From Lentinula raphanica (taxonomy: Eukaryota; Basidiomycota; Agaricomycetes; Agaricales; Omphalotaceae), in the NCBI GenBank assembly GCA_027919835.1, contig JANVFP010000040.1:248001-312000 (forward strand): a stretch of 64,000 nucleotides of DNA, written 5' to 3'. Position 1 is the first letter of the stretch. Every line of letters starts with the position of its first letter. The notes below the pieces were generated by a model. That model made no database searches. It was given only the letters and a program-made list of their open reading frames with translations, and was not told the DNA's origin. Below, piece after piece: positions 34,570-46,606 of this stretch. The position numbers were made by a program, and so were the translations under genes.

Positions 34570-35253
34570 TTGTTGAACCCTGGAATCTGATGTGTGATCT
34601 CAATCAGATAATTGTTGCAACGTTGCGCCATTATCCTCATCAATTGATAGGGCAGGATAAGGACAGCCTTTCGAACACAGCTGCACTGGGCACGCATTTC
34701 TATCGTGACATAGGTGCATGTGGTTTGAGAGATTTTGCCTTGTCCCGCACGAACCTTTGGGCTCAACACCCATTCAAGGCTTGGGCTGAACCATTCAAAT
34801 TGAGCGATGAGAGATCGTCCCCTCTGCGACTGTTGAGTCTGGAGAAATACGAAGAACCAGTCTTGAGTTACATACTTAGCCCTCAGCCGGAGATGTGGGG
34901 GAATATAGTATGCACTCGGGCCTTGGACCCAAAGGCTTGGACATGCGCCCACGGATGGGGACATGGCCACAAATGCTCTGTAAGTATTGTAGGATCGGAG
35001 ATAAGATTTTGGTCAATAGTTTGAGAACGTCCCATGTAATAACTGAAAGAGTTGAGTTCTCCGACTCGAAGGACAAAGACGACGAGAATTCTTGCCCAAG
35101 TCAGTCGAAGAGACGGTCTGATGCTGGACCCTGGTGGTGTCTGAACGACATTAGTCGAGTTATCATTGAGGCCGCAGAACTGAGATGAACATCCAACTTT
35201 GTGCAATCTATGAATTGAATCAATATCTGCCACGTATGTATGTACAAAACCGT
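34570..35253. other. Intergenic between D and C
   Basis: A 178-codon ORF on plus (34488-35024) overlaps a similar ORF on minus and has no family features, so I treat both as chance. Nothing else recognised. Confidence 0.4.
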
Positions 35254-36051
35254 CTAATGCTTCACTGGCACCGAGCCTTTCGAGATCCAACTTCGCAGTT
35301 TGTCCATATCTGAACGTTGTATTTGGGATTCCTCCTGTGTCTCCAAGGAATGAATGGCCGTCAAACGATCCAGAGTCACCTTCGAACCGCTGAAATCATA
35401 CGTGCGCATGATCCCAAGGACATGCCCGCCCTCCTTCGTTGGAGAAACTCCACCTATGTAGAACGTCCTCATCTCGTGTTCGACGAAGAACGCATAGAAC
35501 TGAACCGGCTCTTCCAATTGAGAGTACGGATAAGTGAAGAATTGGTTGAATGTAAGTTTTTGCGTCGCAAACTCGGGACCAAGTTCCTGTTCGAACCAAG
35601 CACTGACCAATTCCTGTGCTTTGTTGATCATGGTTGGATCATTGTGCGGATGATGCGTGATGTCTTTCGAGTAAAATCCAATCGTCATACGGGCGTTTGG
35701 ATATTTCTCGATAAATGCTTTGACTCCCTGAAGGACCTTTTGAGTCGAAAGGGGCAGAGGAAGCGCATAATTCGAATGGAGTTTTCCTTCGACCGGAGCC
35801 GATACGGGCGAAGTGAGCTCGGATTTCGAAGGAGTGTCCCTTTCAACCAGAGTCGAAACGAGCGAAGTAGGTTCGCCACTCAAAGGAGGGTTGCTTGCAA
35901 CCTGAGTATACAAAGGAGGTAAGGAACGTTAGTGAAGGCGTTCGAATACATGTTGTGTCAAATTGCTGCTCACAAGAGGCATCGAGGTTACAGTAGAGAG
36001 GAGTCCAACGAGGACGAGAACGGTTGTGAGGTATGCAGTGGAAAGGCGCAT
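35254..36051 (-). CDS. Secreted protein, family member C (single-repeat form)
   Basis: Exons 36051-35974 and 35901-35254, with an intron (GTGAGC...CTCAG) directly after the signal peptide (MRLSTAYLTT...TSMPL), the family layout. About 241 aa. A Ser/Pro/Glu-rich linker of about 55 residues precedes one family unit: ARMTIGFYSKD, VSAWFEQELG, EPVQFYAFFVEHE, FYIGGVSPTKEG, and the C-terminal helix DMDKLRSWISK. It lacks the second unit of A and B. Extracellular location inferred from the signal peptide; function unknown. It has its own copy of the leader element at 36256-36384. Confidence 0.78.
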
Positions 36052-36255
36052 GGGGTAGGTAGTGAGCTGGAATGGAGATGCTGGACGAGAAAAGCGCTTG
36101 GTGATAGCTGATAGTACCGATGAAGCGGGAGCGAAGACGAAATGCGATGAGGGAAATTCAGCGGGAGTGACGATCCAGTGAAAATCTAAAACTAGGAAAA
36201 GGTGACTCAGAGATACGTTGGAGCATTCCTTGAGACGTACCAGTAAAAAAAAAGC

Positions 36256-36384
36256 TTTCTCTTTGACCAGCAAGAGAGAAAGACAGAGTTTTTGACCAGC
36301 AACAGAGAAGAACGTTCGATAAAAAGTTGCGGGGCGTAAGGTTGAGAGGGCCCCCATCTGGCCCCGCTCGTCTTTTATGTTGAA
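36256..36384 (-). promoter_or_regulatory. Shared promoter/leader element, copy C, duplicated hairpin
   Basis: Core ACATAAAAGACGAGC (minus) at about 36380-36366. The loop motif TTGCTGGTCAAA occurs here as two tandem variants (about 36310-36288 and 36280-36258), the inner one with CTTTCTCT/AGAGAAAG arms. The other three family members carry one copy. Confidence 0.55.
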
Positions 36385-36419
36385 TGCCCATCCGTTTCAT
36401 CTGCATCAGATCAGTCGCT

Positions 36420-37131
36420 AATAATTTCGCCGTCCGGCGTCGATTGTTATCCTTGTTATCCTTTCATATCCTGCGTACGAATGTATACTGCAATGCATAG
36501 TCCGACGGATGCCTTGAAGTCATCGCCTCCTCCAGTCTCCAGATAGCAAACTATAGCAAAGCACTGCAACAGTGCAAAGGATAGCAACTGCCGTCGTCCA
36601 AACTTTAAAGTCCTCCAGGCTCCAACTCCTCATGGTTCTCTTATCTGCACATGGTGCTTGCCAAGCAGGATGGTCCGTGAGTCCCATCGCTGTCCTGTAG
36701 TATCATCAATATGGTAGAGATCCCGGAGGGCACGTATGATTTGGGCAAAATATGCTCCGCTCGTTCTTGGCCACGGTGTCTTCATGAATACGTAGGTATG
36801 TAGACATTTTCAAAGGCTGAAGCTCTGCAGAATCGCGTACTATCTGGATATCCTCAACAGATCATCAAACTATGTGGGTAGTAGTCGCATCTCGAACTCA
36901 CCTGAGTACCCACGGTCAAACCTATCCGTCCTGCATGATCCAGAGTCCTGTAAGAAACGAGTTTGTAGAGGATATATACGCTCTTCGACCCTTTTCACCA
37001 GTTTACGAAGAACGAAGTTCGTTAAGACATGCATGAGTTTGAATTTAAAAGTGAAACGTTCAACATTGTGGCAAAAGAGGGTTCAGTACGATCACAAGTC
37101 GCAATAATCCAATAACCATCATGAATCATGA
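36420..37131. other. Intergenic, no gene recognised
   Basis: Upstream flank of member C and 3' flank of the CoA-ligase gene. Fragments at 36500-36600 resemble the far-upstream sequence of A and B (the GTCCGACGGATG and AGCAACTGCC stretches). Otherwise nothing. Confidence 0.4.
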
Positions 37132-40109
37132 TCATAGCTTACTCTTCACTCCCCTCTTCGAGTTCTTCTTCCGTTCTTGTTCATACCTATCCACCAACAC
37201 TCTTCTCAGTGTCTTTCCCGTGGGCGATTTCGGTATCTAAAAAGCGCCATTGCGTCAGTACAGGTTAGACGACTTCGAGAAAAAACGTATAGTCGAACGA
37301 TATCAAAAAGAGACTCAGCATCCAGAAACGGGACCAACAAAAGAACAGAAAGGACACAAAAATGAAAATACGAACTATCGTTACTCACCTCTTTCACAAA
37401 CTCAATCCCTCCCCTCGTCCATTTATACCTACTCAGATTCTCTTTCTGCCACTCCTCGAGGGCTTTCACCACCGCCCTCTTGTCCTGCTTGTACATCTTC
37501 TTCCCGGTAGCGCTCAACACCACCCACGCCCTCGGAACCTTCTCGTCTTCCAACCTAGGCCTCCGCATCGCCTGCCCGAATCCTTCTGTGGTTCTACTAG
37601 CTTCAGAGGATGCAGAATCTACAGAATCTACGGCATCTACACCAGGATCATTAGGATCGCTGGTAACGCCTGCGACGGCAGCGTCGATGATGAGCTTCTG
37701 GGGATGTGAGAGGAGGACGGTCTCGATTTCGGATGGGGAGACTTGGATGCCGGAAATCTTGAGTGTGTCCTGATGTGGGAAGGGTTAGACCGATGTACGA
37801 TGAGATTGCACATAGACATGCAATGGTAGGCAAGATTCTAGATCGTAGCTCTTATGAAAGAATTGAACGAACAACAACGAACCTTTGCCCGATCCGCGAA
37901 ACTACCACAAACTCATATCAGCACAAATACGCCCAGATGGAAAGAATCAAACACCAAAGACCAACGTACAAGAAACACCCGTCCTCATTAACACTAAACC
38001 GATCCCCAGTCCTCAGCCACTTCCCCTCACCTCTCTCATCATCAACGAATCCTTCCCTAGTCGCCTTCTCATTCCCCCAATACCCCCTCGCCACATTCCC
38101 ACCGTTCAACCACAGCTCGCCTACCTCGTTATAATCAGCCTCCGTTCCGTCCTCCCTGACGAGTCGGGCTTGCATCCCTGGGAGGAGGATTCCGGTTGAG
38201 CCTGGGGGAGCGAGAGCCTCGTATTCTGGTTGTGATTGTGGTTCTGAATCGGATGATTTGGGTTTGGGCTTTGAAAGTGGGGTTCCGAGGATGTTTTGGT
38301 TCACGGCGGAGATTGTCTGGACGTTGTCAAGGAGTCATCGAAGTCAGTAAAAAAGAAACAAAGAATGAAAAACGAGACTGACACATTCAGACATCCCATA
38401 TCCTACAAACCAGCAAAAGTAGAGTCCACGAATCAGTTCTCTCATACACAATATACAAAACGATAGCAAAGAAGAACACTCGAAGAAGAAGAAGAAAATG
38501 ACCCACCTTCAGAAACCATCGCACCCGGCATAATCGCCCGAAACTTTTCCGCAAGCGGTGGTGGGAGATACGCCGCTCCGCTCCCTGCAGTCTTTAATGA
38601 GCTCAGATCCACCGATGATATATTCGGATGGTTGATGAGCTGGTGGACGAGGGAGGGTATTAGAGGTAGGGTAGTTATCTTGTATCTGGATCAAGAGAGC
38701 AAAACATTAGGCAAAATGGATAAGTATAGTATAAGAGGAGATAGTTCAAAATAAACGTCAGGCGTGAGACTAGTGCATAGTTACGGGTCTCTGTAGGGAA
38801 CAAAACGCAGACCAAACAACCTTAAACCTGAACTTACTTCGGTATGGCATATAGCGCGAGGTCTATATTCCACTTGGGCAGCATCACGAGTTGGACTGGT
38901 GCGAGAAGCGATTGGAAACAATACACGTGCAGACCGTAGCTGTGGTGCATAGGTAGGAAGGCTAGACAGACTGGTGGCATGCTTGGCGGAGGCTGTTTGT
39001 TTGAAGCAAAAGCTCAGTCAGTAAAAAGCTGTTCGATAGCTGGAATGAAAAGGTTCTTGAAGAAGAACTTTCGTACCGGTGCATAAGGCGCGGCAGCTTG
39101 AAGCCGGACGATGATTTGAAGTAACGAGTACATGAGGTTTCCGTGGGTAATCATCACCGCTGTTTAAGACCACGCATATAAGAGATAAGAGATAGAGGAA
39201 CAAGACACATGGTGAGATATCAGAAAAGAAAAAAGAGAAAAGAGAGACAGAGAAGCGACGACGACAGAACCCAGTGCAGAACTGATCGATCTCATCCTTC
39301 AAGGACTAGTACTCACCCTTTGGTAACCCACTAGTCCCACTCGAGAATACCAGATACGCCAGGGTATCCTTCGTCGCCGGTTTAGGCTGAATCCTCTTCC
39401 CGATCTCCTTTTCGTCATTCTTCGTCTTCTGGCCCTTCCGAACCCGAGCAATCATCCCGCTCAGACTCTGATACCCGCTGACATGGGCGCCGATGATATA
39501 CACGTTACTCGAACTCAATCCGACTTCTTTCGCGACAGAAAGCGCACGATGGAGATACTTGGGCTGGACGAACAACCTGGTGATCTTGGCCAGCTTGAAC
39601 GCATGGAGTAACTCGAAACGGGTTGAGTAGGCGGATATCAAGGCGAATGGAGTTGTGTTGGCGATTAAGGCATGGACGAGGACGAAGTAGTCCTGGTGAG
39701 GTATTCAGAACCGTTTAGGAGAAATTGAAAAACCATAAAGGTAAAACTTTAACATAGAATCAAACGTTATGTGTGGCGTAAAGCAACTACGAACAGAATC
39801 GCCATTTAGAGACTTCAGAGGACATACCGACGAATTTTCACTCATTATACCAACCATATCACCACCACTTTCTCCTCCCGGACGAAATTCCAGACCGTGA
39901 TCTAGAGCTGGTGAAGCAAACGCTGTATACGCATCTTCTACCCTTCCTAGCACATCTCGAAAGCTCCTCCTCCTCTCAGTCTTACCGTCTATATCAATGA
40001 ACATATCATGATCAGGCCATTGAGATTGTTCTGGACGCCGAAAGAAGAAGTTGTGTGCGTTGGTGTCTGGTACCGGAGGAGGGTCAGGGAAGAGAGATTT
40101 GAGGAGCAT
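37132..40109 (-). CDS. AMP-dependent acyl/aryl-CoA ligase (ANL superfamily)
   Basis: Starts at the ATG of MLLKSLFPDPPP (40109) and stops at 37132; about nine exons with introns of 50-100 bp. Exon 1 is 40109-39828, exon 2 is 39692-39317. ANL motifs in order: LVFSSGTSGLPKG (phosphate-binding loop, at the end of exon 2), VMITHGNLMYSL, LPMHHSYGLHVYC, KTAGSGAAYLPPPL, YGMSE, WLRTGD and DTLKISGIQVSPSEIE, and the C-terminal IPKSPTGKTLRR with the catalytic lysine. It activates a carboxylate as acyl-AMP and transfers it to CoA. The 4-coumarate-CoA-ligase-like group is the nearest fit, but the acid cannot be read. A long insert (SSDSEPQSQPEYE) after YGMSE-TISAVNQN is unusual. The gene looks intact. Confidence 0.85.
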
Positions 40110-40229
40110 TTGTCCGAGATGAAGGAAGGCAAGAGAGGTCCGCCTTTTGACCGAGATGTTGTTCTACGGGTGATCATGGGTACAAAGGCTTTCAAGGTAG
40201 CCGGTTCCTCATCATAGGCGGAAAACGAC

Positions 40230-41180
40230 CTCTATCTTCCGGAGCCGCTTTTTTCAGCTGACAATTCAAAGAGGCGCTCGATTAGTCAGCAGCTATCTCC
40301 GAACTTCGACGAGCAAGAAATTTTCAAACTCTACCTTGCTACTATACGGTAGGCTCATACACGCTATCAATGTGCTACCTAGTATACAAGCGTTTAACTG
40401 GGCATACCCATTGGCGAACTTCTCCAAAGTACCAAGTGACGATCTCTCTTCCTCGACAAGTTACAACCTCAGCTAGTACTAAGGCTCAAGGAAGTCCCAC
40501 ACCAGATTCCTCGATTTTTCCTTCCTGCTATGTACAACCTTCGACTTTTTCTGCTCCCTTCGATCCATTCAATCCGTCCACTCCGATCTTTGGTTCAGAT
40601 TCAAAGCTTCACCAAAAGTTTGACTTCATGAATTTTGTTCGACCCACGTTCATATCGTACGTATCCCTCGAGTGGACGTCTCGTATGCTCTTACACGTTC
40701 CAATCACTGACTCACATCAACTGCATTCTATCAATCGAATACTTCCTGAAAGTTACTCGTCTTTCTTCCAAGTTGTATTTCAAGAATCAAGGTACCTACT
40801 ACCCGTGATTGTATACGACCTGATCGATTTCTCCTTTCTGTGACCATCAGGTTTGTTCCATATGTGGGATGCACGTAAGTATATCCCAATTCTCGAAGCA
40901 AATTCTGCGGCTGGCCAGCGCATGAATCTACACTATACAACAGGGCTTGAGGCGAGCATGAGTGCATTGAGTATTGGCACTGGCCGCAGTGTTCACCAAA
41001 CAAGGCTCCTTCATTACTGAAACGTCAACCAAGCAACAGCAAATGGATCTACAGTATTTCACTGCCAGTCTCTTGATGACCCCACACATCCGAAAGTCAG
41101 TGCGCCAAGGACTCCTGGTCTCTGAAGAAGGAACACGACAGTTATACGGAGGCTCCGGCTACTGTGTTCATACATAATGC
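40230..41180 (+). other. Possible gene fragment, unassigned
   Basis: ORF 40370-40843 (Ser/Pro/Phe-rich, STFSAPFDPFNPSTPIFG) and ORF 40974-41177 (AVFTKQGSFITETSTKQQQM) are separated by an intron-like GTAAGT...ACAG at 40874-40941. I recognise no family and cannot show that they form one gene. The region lies divergent from the CoA ligase and downstream of the convergent F-BAR gene. Confidence 0.25.
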
Positions 41181-41387
41181 ATAACGAATCATAGATTTTC
41201 TCCCGGATGCTTTGCTCGCTGAGCAGGACAGAATATATATATGATATAGAGATGCAGAATTAGATAGCAAGAGAGAAATAAATAGAGCAAGATATTGAGA
41301 AAAAAGGTGGAAAGCAGATATCATACTTCTACCGATGATCTATGTCCGATACCTCGAAACCCTGGCAGATACCTTGGAAAACCCATC

Positions 41388-43154
41388 TCAGAAAAGCCTA
41401 ACAAAATTACTCGGAAACACGTTCCTCCCTTCCTCTCTCCTCTTCTCATCCAACAACTCACCCGACCACCACCCATCATCAGGTATATCAGTCACCGCGA
41501 TGATATCCCCAGCCTGGAAGTTGAACTCTTCCGGAATTGTCGCGGTGTAATCATATAGTGCTTCAACTGGTCGCACAATGAGGTGTTAATTAATGGTTGA
41601 ACGAATAAGGGAGAGGAGAGAGTAGCGTACCATAAAACAAAATCTTACTCCCATTCGTACTGACCCCAGTCGTCCCTCCTGAGCCAGTAGCCGTAGGCAT
41701 CGGTGGAACCAACGCGGTCATGTCACCCCCGTTTTCAGTATTGGGCTGAGGAGGAAGGGTCAGTCGACGTTCGAGGGCTGCGGCTGTACGAGCGTCTAAT
41801 GGAGCCCCGTTTCCGTTTCCTGCAGCTTGTGTTTGTGTTTGCGGTTGTGTTTGACCTCCCCGACCTACTCCCTGTCCTTGTCCTTGCCCCGGCACATTTG
41901 GAGGTGGTACGCTCGGAGGAGGACCTGGTGGCGGGGCAGATATAGTACTATTGGTATTGGTAGTACCAGAATTATTGTGTGCCGCATATGGAGGTGCAGC
42001 CGACGCAGTCGTTGCTGCCGCAGGAGGAGGCGGCGGCGTTGTCGTCGTCAATCTGTCGTTCTTGCTTGACGATCGAATGAATCTAGCTGGACGTGTGGAA
42101 GTGACGTTGGAGGAAGAGGAAGAGGAGGTCGTAGCGGGGTTATACGGTATGAACTCTGGAGGATTTGGAATGAGATTTCCTGTTCCGTATTCCTGCACGA
42201 ACCCGAGGAGATCTCTGTCTGTCTCGAGCTGGTCGAGAACGGTTCGGATGGTTTCGCAAGACTGGGTGGAAAAAGGCAGGTGGTGAGCGATTATGATTTT
42301 GTTAGTACAGCTAGAGAGTTCCATACCTCGTCATCGGCCACACAGACGGAGGACACAGCATTGGCGTACGCCCATAAATTATCCTTCAAAAAATCGATCC
42401 TCTCCTCCTCTAAATCCTGAGCTCTATCACAAAACTCCTTCCAATCTCTTTCCCAACCAGGCATCATATCCGCCAACGCCTTCGTGAACGCTCCGTAGTC
42501 TTTCTCGTTCGAGCCCACGGACTGTTCCGCTCGCTTGAGTTTTGTGCGCGCTTTTTGAAGTTCGGTGGCTATATCTGATGCTGATGCTGCTGCTGAGGAC
42601 GATGAGGAGGATTCTTGATCGACTAGTTGAGCAATTTGTTGGGTATATGACCCAATCCTCGCACAATCCGCATAATACTTTTCCTTCGCTTTGGCCACAT
42701 AACTCTCCTGTCCAGCCTTCATCTTGAACTTTTTTTCCACAGGGCCCATCACCGTCCGTCGCCAGTCAACAACCCTGGAAAGCAGCAGTGCACATGGCTC
42801 CTCGATCTCCTTTCGAATCTGAGAAGCAAGCGATAGATGTGCCTGACCGAGCTTGTGCGTCTCGAGCTCAAGCGTCGAGAGCGAATTGCGTACTTCCCCA
42901 ATCTCATCTTTCCCTAGAAACACTCCACCACCTCCACCTTCAGCCTTCCTCATCCCTAACCCAACCAATCGTCTTCCGTATTCCTCTTCGATCTTTCCTC
43001 TTTCCTCCCAGAACGCTCGTAGGTTTTCTAGTGTGCGTTGAGCACCTCGTATTCGAGAGAACAAGACGTTGACTCCGGCTTGTCCGCTTGCGCCATCTCC
43101 AGCGCCACCGCTGCCGCTCCAGAAGGAATTGCAAAAGTCGCGTTGGGTGGACAT
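41388..43154 (-). CDS. F-BAR and SH3 domain protein (Cdc15/Imp2/Hof1-like)
   Basis: Exons 43154-42327, 42261-41631 and 41566-41388 give about 545 aa. Residues 1-280 form an F-BAR domain (NLRAFWEERGKIEEEYGRRL near residue 40; helical coiled-coil with KKFKMKAGQESYVAKAKEKY). A disordered Pro/Gln/Thr/Gly-rich middle carries polyproline (APPPGPPPSVPPPNVPG). The last 55 residues form an SH3 domain (ALYDYTA, DIPDDGWWSGEL, NVFPSNFV). In yeasts such proteins bend the plasma membrane and scaffold the contractile ring at cytokinesis. One SH3 fits Cdc15/Imp2/Hof1 rather than Bzz1, which has two. The start is chosen at MSTQRDFCNSFW; the upstream open frame lacks F-BAR sequence. Confidence 0.9.
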
Positions 43155-43866
43155 TGAGGAAAGAAAGGTAGAGAGACAGTAGACTTTTAGCGCTCGTATC
43201 AGTGGGAAATCAGTCTCATCAAGAATTCCATCAGTTTCAACCGCTTTGTTACATCCAACTTCTGTCATTTCTCTTGCTCGTTTCATTCCTTCTGTTCTGC
43301 TGTTCATTCATCGGTGTTCCTTTCTTCCATCGTCTCATCTTCAAGGCAGTACATGACACACTTTCCCAACGCACTGCTAACAGTGCCTCCTAATTTAGTT
43401 CGTACAACCTTGTTCAGGTAATAAGGAACTATAAGGAAGACTCGGAAATCGTCAACGGACTCTTCGTGAGCTCGTTTTATCATCTATTAGTATAATTATC
43501 ATACATAATTAGCTTTCCTCGTCCTGTCCATTATCATGATTCTTGTAAGTACCACTATGCCTCAAGTCGTCGAAAAGTTCGTCGAAGGTTGGATTTGCAG
43601 CTGCAGTACATACTAGGTGAGCGATGATTCAGTGGTGCTGGACTAGGTGACTCACGATGACCCATGGGTGCTGTAGCGGGCGATTGATGATCCCTTTGCT
43701 TCCCCTCCAAGGTTGGATCTTGAACTGAAGTCGGTGAGTGATGATTCAGTGGTACTGGAGTAGATGATGTTGACAGATGGTGACTCACTACGTTCCATGG
43801 GTGCTGCTTCGAGCGAGTGAGGAGTCACTGGATCACCTGGCGTTGAACGAGTTGGACTATGTTTAA
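43155..43866. other. F-BAR promoter region and repeat-like sequence
   Basis: 43155-43550 is the upstream region of the F-BAR gene, with no other feature. 43600-43830 (minus) contains three imperfect copies of a 60-70 bp unit encoding or resembling PLNHxSP and APMGH. Two are bounded by GTGAGT...YAG, so these may be alternative 3' exons of the gene at 43867-45572. I could not find an in-frame join. Confidence 0.35.
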
Positions 43867-45572
43867 TTACTCTGGATTTGTGTCAATGACTAGAGACCCA
43901 CCGCTTGTAGACTCTTCCAACAACTTATCCACCCTCCACACTCCTTCATATGCACTAGGATTGCGCTTGGCCTTGACCAACTCTTTCCACAGGTCGCAAT
44001 TGGTTCGATCGCGTTGAAAATTCCATCGAGATGACGACAAGAAGAACTCCACAACCGCATTCATGGCATCTAACGATGTAGAACTCGGTGGTAGTGCGGC
44101 AATATCCTGCAGAAGTTTTACACTCTCGGATTTCTTGATGTCGACATATCCTAGGTAGAACATATCTCCTGTGAATATTTGTTGCTCTTGTTTGATCCAC
44201 CAATTTCCAGCGCTGTCTTCCATCGACGTGAATGTGATCTTATTCCCGAACAGAAACTTCATGTCTTCATCTGGTTGAAGCTCGCGTTCCTTTGAGGGTA
44301 CAGTGTATATTTTTATCCCGCCTGGTTTTTGATATCGTCGTCGAACATACAATTTTGCATGGAGCTGTCGACGATCTGAAGAACATTCAGAAACTACGTT
44401 TGGTAGAGGATCAGAAAAAACATACTCTTCCACATCGGGTTCAACTGGGTCTCTTTCGACGCTGAAATGTCAAGAGGTGCTGCTCAAAGAGTTGAGTGAC
44501 ATTGATTCGATGGTTGAAACTCAAGTACTCACCCTTCAATTTATCCACCGTCCACGCTTTTCCTTTGTATTCGAAAGGGTTGCCCTTGGCGGCAACCAGC
44601 TCTTTCCAAAGTTCGCAATTTGGTTGATTAGGTTGAAAATTCCATCTAGGTGATGACAAGAAAAACTCCACAATCGCATTCATGGCATCCAACGATGTAG
44701 GAGCCGGCGGCAGTGCAGCAATATCCTGCTTAAGGAATACACTCTCGTGCTTCTTACACCGCGGCAGAGCCATGTTTTCTACTTTTGGAAAATGATGGGG
44801 AAATTCTTTTGGAAATCTTTGATTCCTCGGAAATTTTACAACTTTGAAATACTCATGTTTGCCACTTTAGAATAGTTTTGGGAAAAATTCCTCTTCATAA
44901 AACATTTTCAAAGCTGGAAAACCAGGGTCCGCCCCGATCCGGGGCGCCCCGGGGTGGACCGAAAATTTCCAACTCTGGAAAAGTTTTGAGAAAACCAATT
45001 TTTGCTAGAGTTTTTGCAGAGCAGCAAATTATTGATATCCATATATTGAAAGGTCAACAGGAATCTGACTTTTCCCCAAAGTTTTCCAATAACTTTTCCA
45101 AAAGTAGAAAAAATCAGCCAGGCGCGGTGTTAAGGTCGACAGATCCTAGATAGAGCATGCTTCCTGTGACTGCCATCTGCTCTTGTTTGATGCTCCACTC
45201 CCCACTGGCGCTGGTATCTTCTGTTGGTGTCAACTTGAGGAAGGTGTGCAATAGAAAGAACATTTCTTCATCCGGCCGGATTACGCGTTCCTCTGAGGGC
45301 ACGATCCGTGGATCTTTGTCACCTGGGTTGTGATAATGCCGCAGAAGACACAAGCTCACTTGAAGGCGCCGAAGGTCTACAGAGCATTCAGAAACCAAAT
45401 CGAACTGAGAATCAGGAGAAAACATACTTTCCCAGTATGGAGTCAACTGGCCCGCTCCCGCTAAATTGTTCATAGGTGCAGCAATGACCAGAAACGGAGT
45501 TGACAGTAGAAAGCAGAATGACATGAACAGCAAGCAGATTGGGTTTATGCAAGGTACGCATGAGTTGGGCAT
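43867..45572 (-). pseudogene. Secreted two-domain protein gene, split by a MITE
   Basis: A signal peptide (MSFCFLLSTPFLVIAAP, ATG at 45524 or an upstream ATG at 45572) is followed by two tandem copies of a domain of about 150 aa. Copy 1: QLTPYWE, intron 45427-45377, then NLRRLQVSL, SIKQEQMAVTG and LYLGSVDL; then the 373-bp MITE (44757-45129); then KKHESV, IAALPPAPTSLDAMN and WTVDKLK. Copy 2: after an intron from about 44534 (GTGAGT...TTCAG), TQLNPMWK, intron 44425-44376, then NRRQLHAKL, IKQEQQIFTG, YLGYVDI and SLDAMNAVVEFFL, ending at DTNPE. Intron position and phase match between copies. The MITE adds an early stop, so copy 2 is cut off from the signal peptide unless an internal start is used. 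Function unknown; not related to members A-D by eye. Confidence 0.65.
44757..45129. mobile_element. PIF/Harbinger-like MITE with TTA target duplication
   Basis: 373 bp. The ends are CACCGCG (44757) and CGCGGTG (45129), and a second inverted block TTTTCTACTTTTGGAAAA (44774-44791) pairs with its complement at about 45094-45111. It is flanked on both sides by TTA (44754-44756 and 45130-45132). The 3-bp TTA/TAA duplication is the hallmark of PIF/Harbinger superfamily insertion. It has no coding capacity; the centre carries a GC-rich block (44929-44957) within AT-rich arms. Ignoring the element and one TTA brings VDL directly to KKHESV in frame, matching VDIKKSESV in the second domain copy. Confidence 0.85.
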
Positions 45573-46606
45573 GATGCGTTTCGAAACTGTGTTGACAGAT
45601 GCTATGAAAATCTGCAGCTTTCTTGGGTCAGTGAGTGCACAGTGCCAAGTTACGGTAAGTATGGATCAAAAGCGTACCAACGATGATCAATGATTGTGTG
45701 TGTTCGGAATGGTTAGAGCTGCGGTGAACGTATACGAAATGCTGGAAACAGTCCAGAGAGTTGATCAGTCTGTGTCGACTGAGATAGAGAAAATACAGCT
45801 ACACGCACTTGCAGACAGCCGGCAGAGCTTTGAAATTAACTCGAGGGAATCGAGGAAATATTTTTAGGGCCAGGAACTCAGGTCATTCGCATGAGCGATG
45901 AGAATCAATCGAGGTTATGGTGAACGTACCGAACCAGCGCTTCTGTTGGACTCGGTAGGTCGAGGGGAATTGTGAAGAGCGAGGTAATAGCTGGCAGTAC
46001 TAGTAGATGGAGGGGATTCACTTGCTGTGCTTTGTTTATGTGGTTCAGATATGTTCCGACGCGGATGCTCCTCATTAGCTATCATTGTATCAATTGATCA
46101 ACGGTTTTTGCCGTTCACTCTAGTCCATTGTGACTACTAAGTTACGATATGTAGTGGTTTGGTACAGGTGGTGGACGGAGGATTGTGGAAGTCCAGGGAA
46201 ACTGGCAGAGGGAAATAAATGAAATAGGCTCAAATGTCTGAGCATGCTCGAAGAATGGTGTTCATTTTATCCGGTTTGAGTGATAACGCGTAACGGAGAG
46301 AGCCTTCAACCTTGACCCAATGTAGCAGTGGCCTCTGACAATCAATTCTGAACGCTACGAAAAGGGAAGGACGCTGAACAAAAAATTCCTGGCGAAACAC
46401 GACGGCATAGCGATTGTAATGCTGTCCTTATTATGTATGGAATATGTGCAACAGCATAGGAAGCGGAAGCTTTTCGCCATAGCCCATGAGGGTATAGCTT
46501 GAATGAGCTAACGATCCATATTTCACTAGTGAATCATTGAGCTGAGATATTCTTCTGAATATCCAAACACCATAGGAGTTTGGAGTCTCAAGTAAGAAAA
46601 ATACAT
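45573..46606. other. Intergenic, no gene recognised
   Basis: Upstream flank of the split secreted gene, and unassigned sequence. The family A-D leader hairpin is absent here. Short ORFs show nothing. Confidence 0.4.

Noticed and set aside
34419..35024. Two overlapping 180-codon ORFs on opposite strands as a gene
   Set aside because: Neither shows introns, domain motifs or family similarity, and each is the antisense of the other.
37646..37658. GATC-N5-GATC in the CoA ligase as part of the motif family
   Set aside because: A single copy in ordinary coding sequence with a different spacer; one chance hit is expected in a window of this size.
42290..43400. Plus-strand ORFs rich in Ser/Pro/Leu
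   Set aside because: They are the antisense of the F-BAR coding region.
43867..45572. Membership of this gene in the A-D secreted family
   Set aside because: Signal-peptide intron, unit motifs (FGFYS, QELG, GAVW) and the leader hairpin are all missing.
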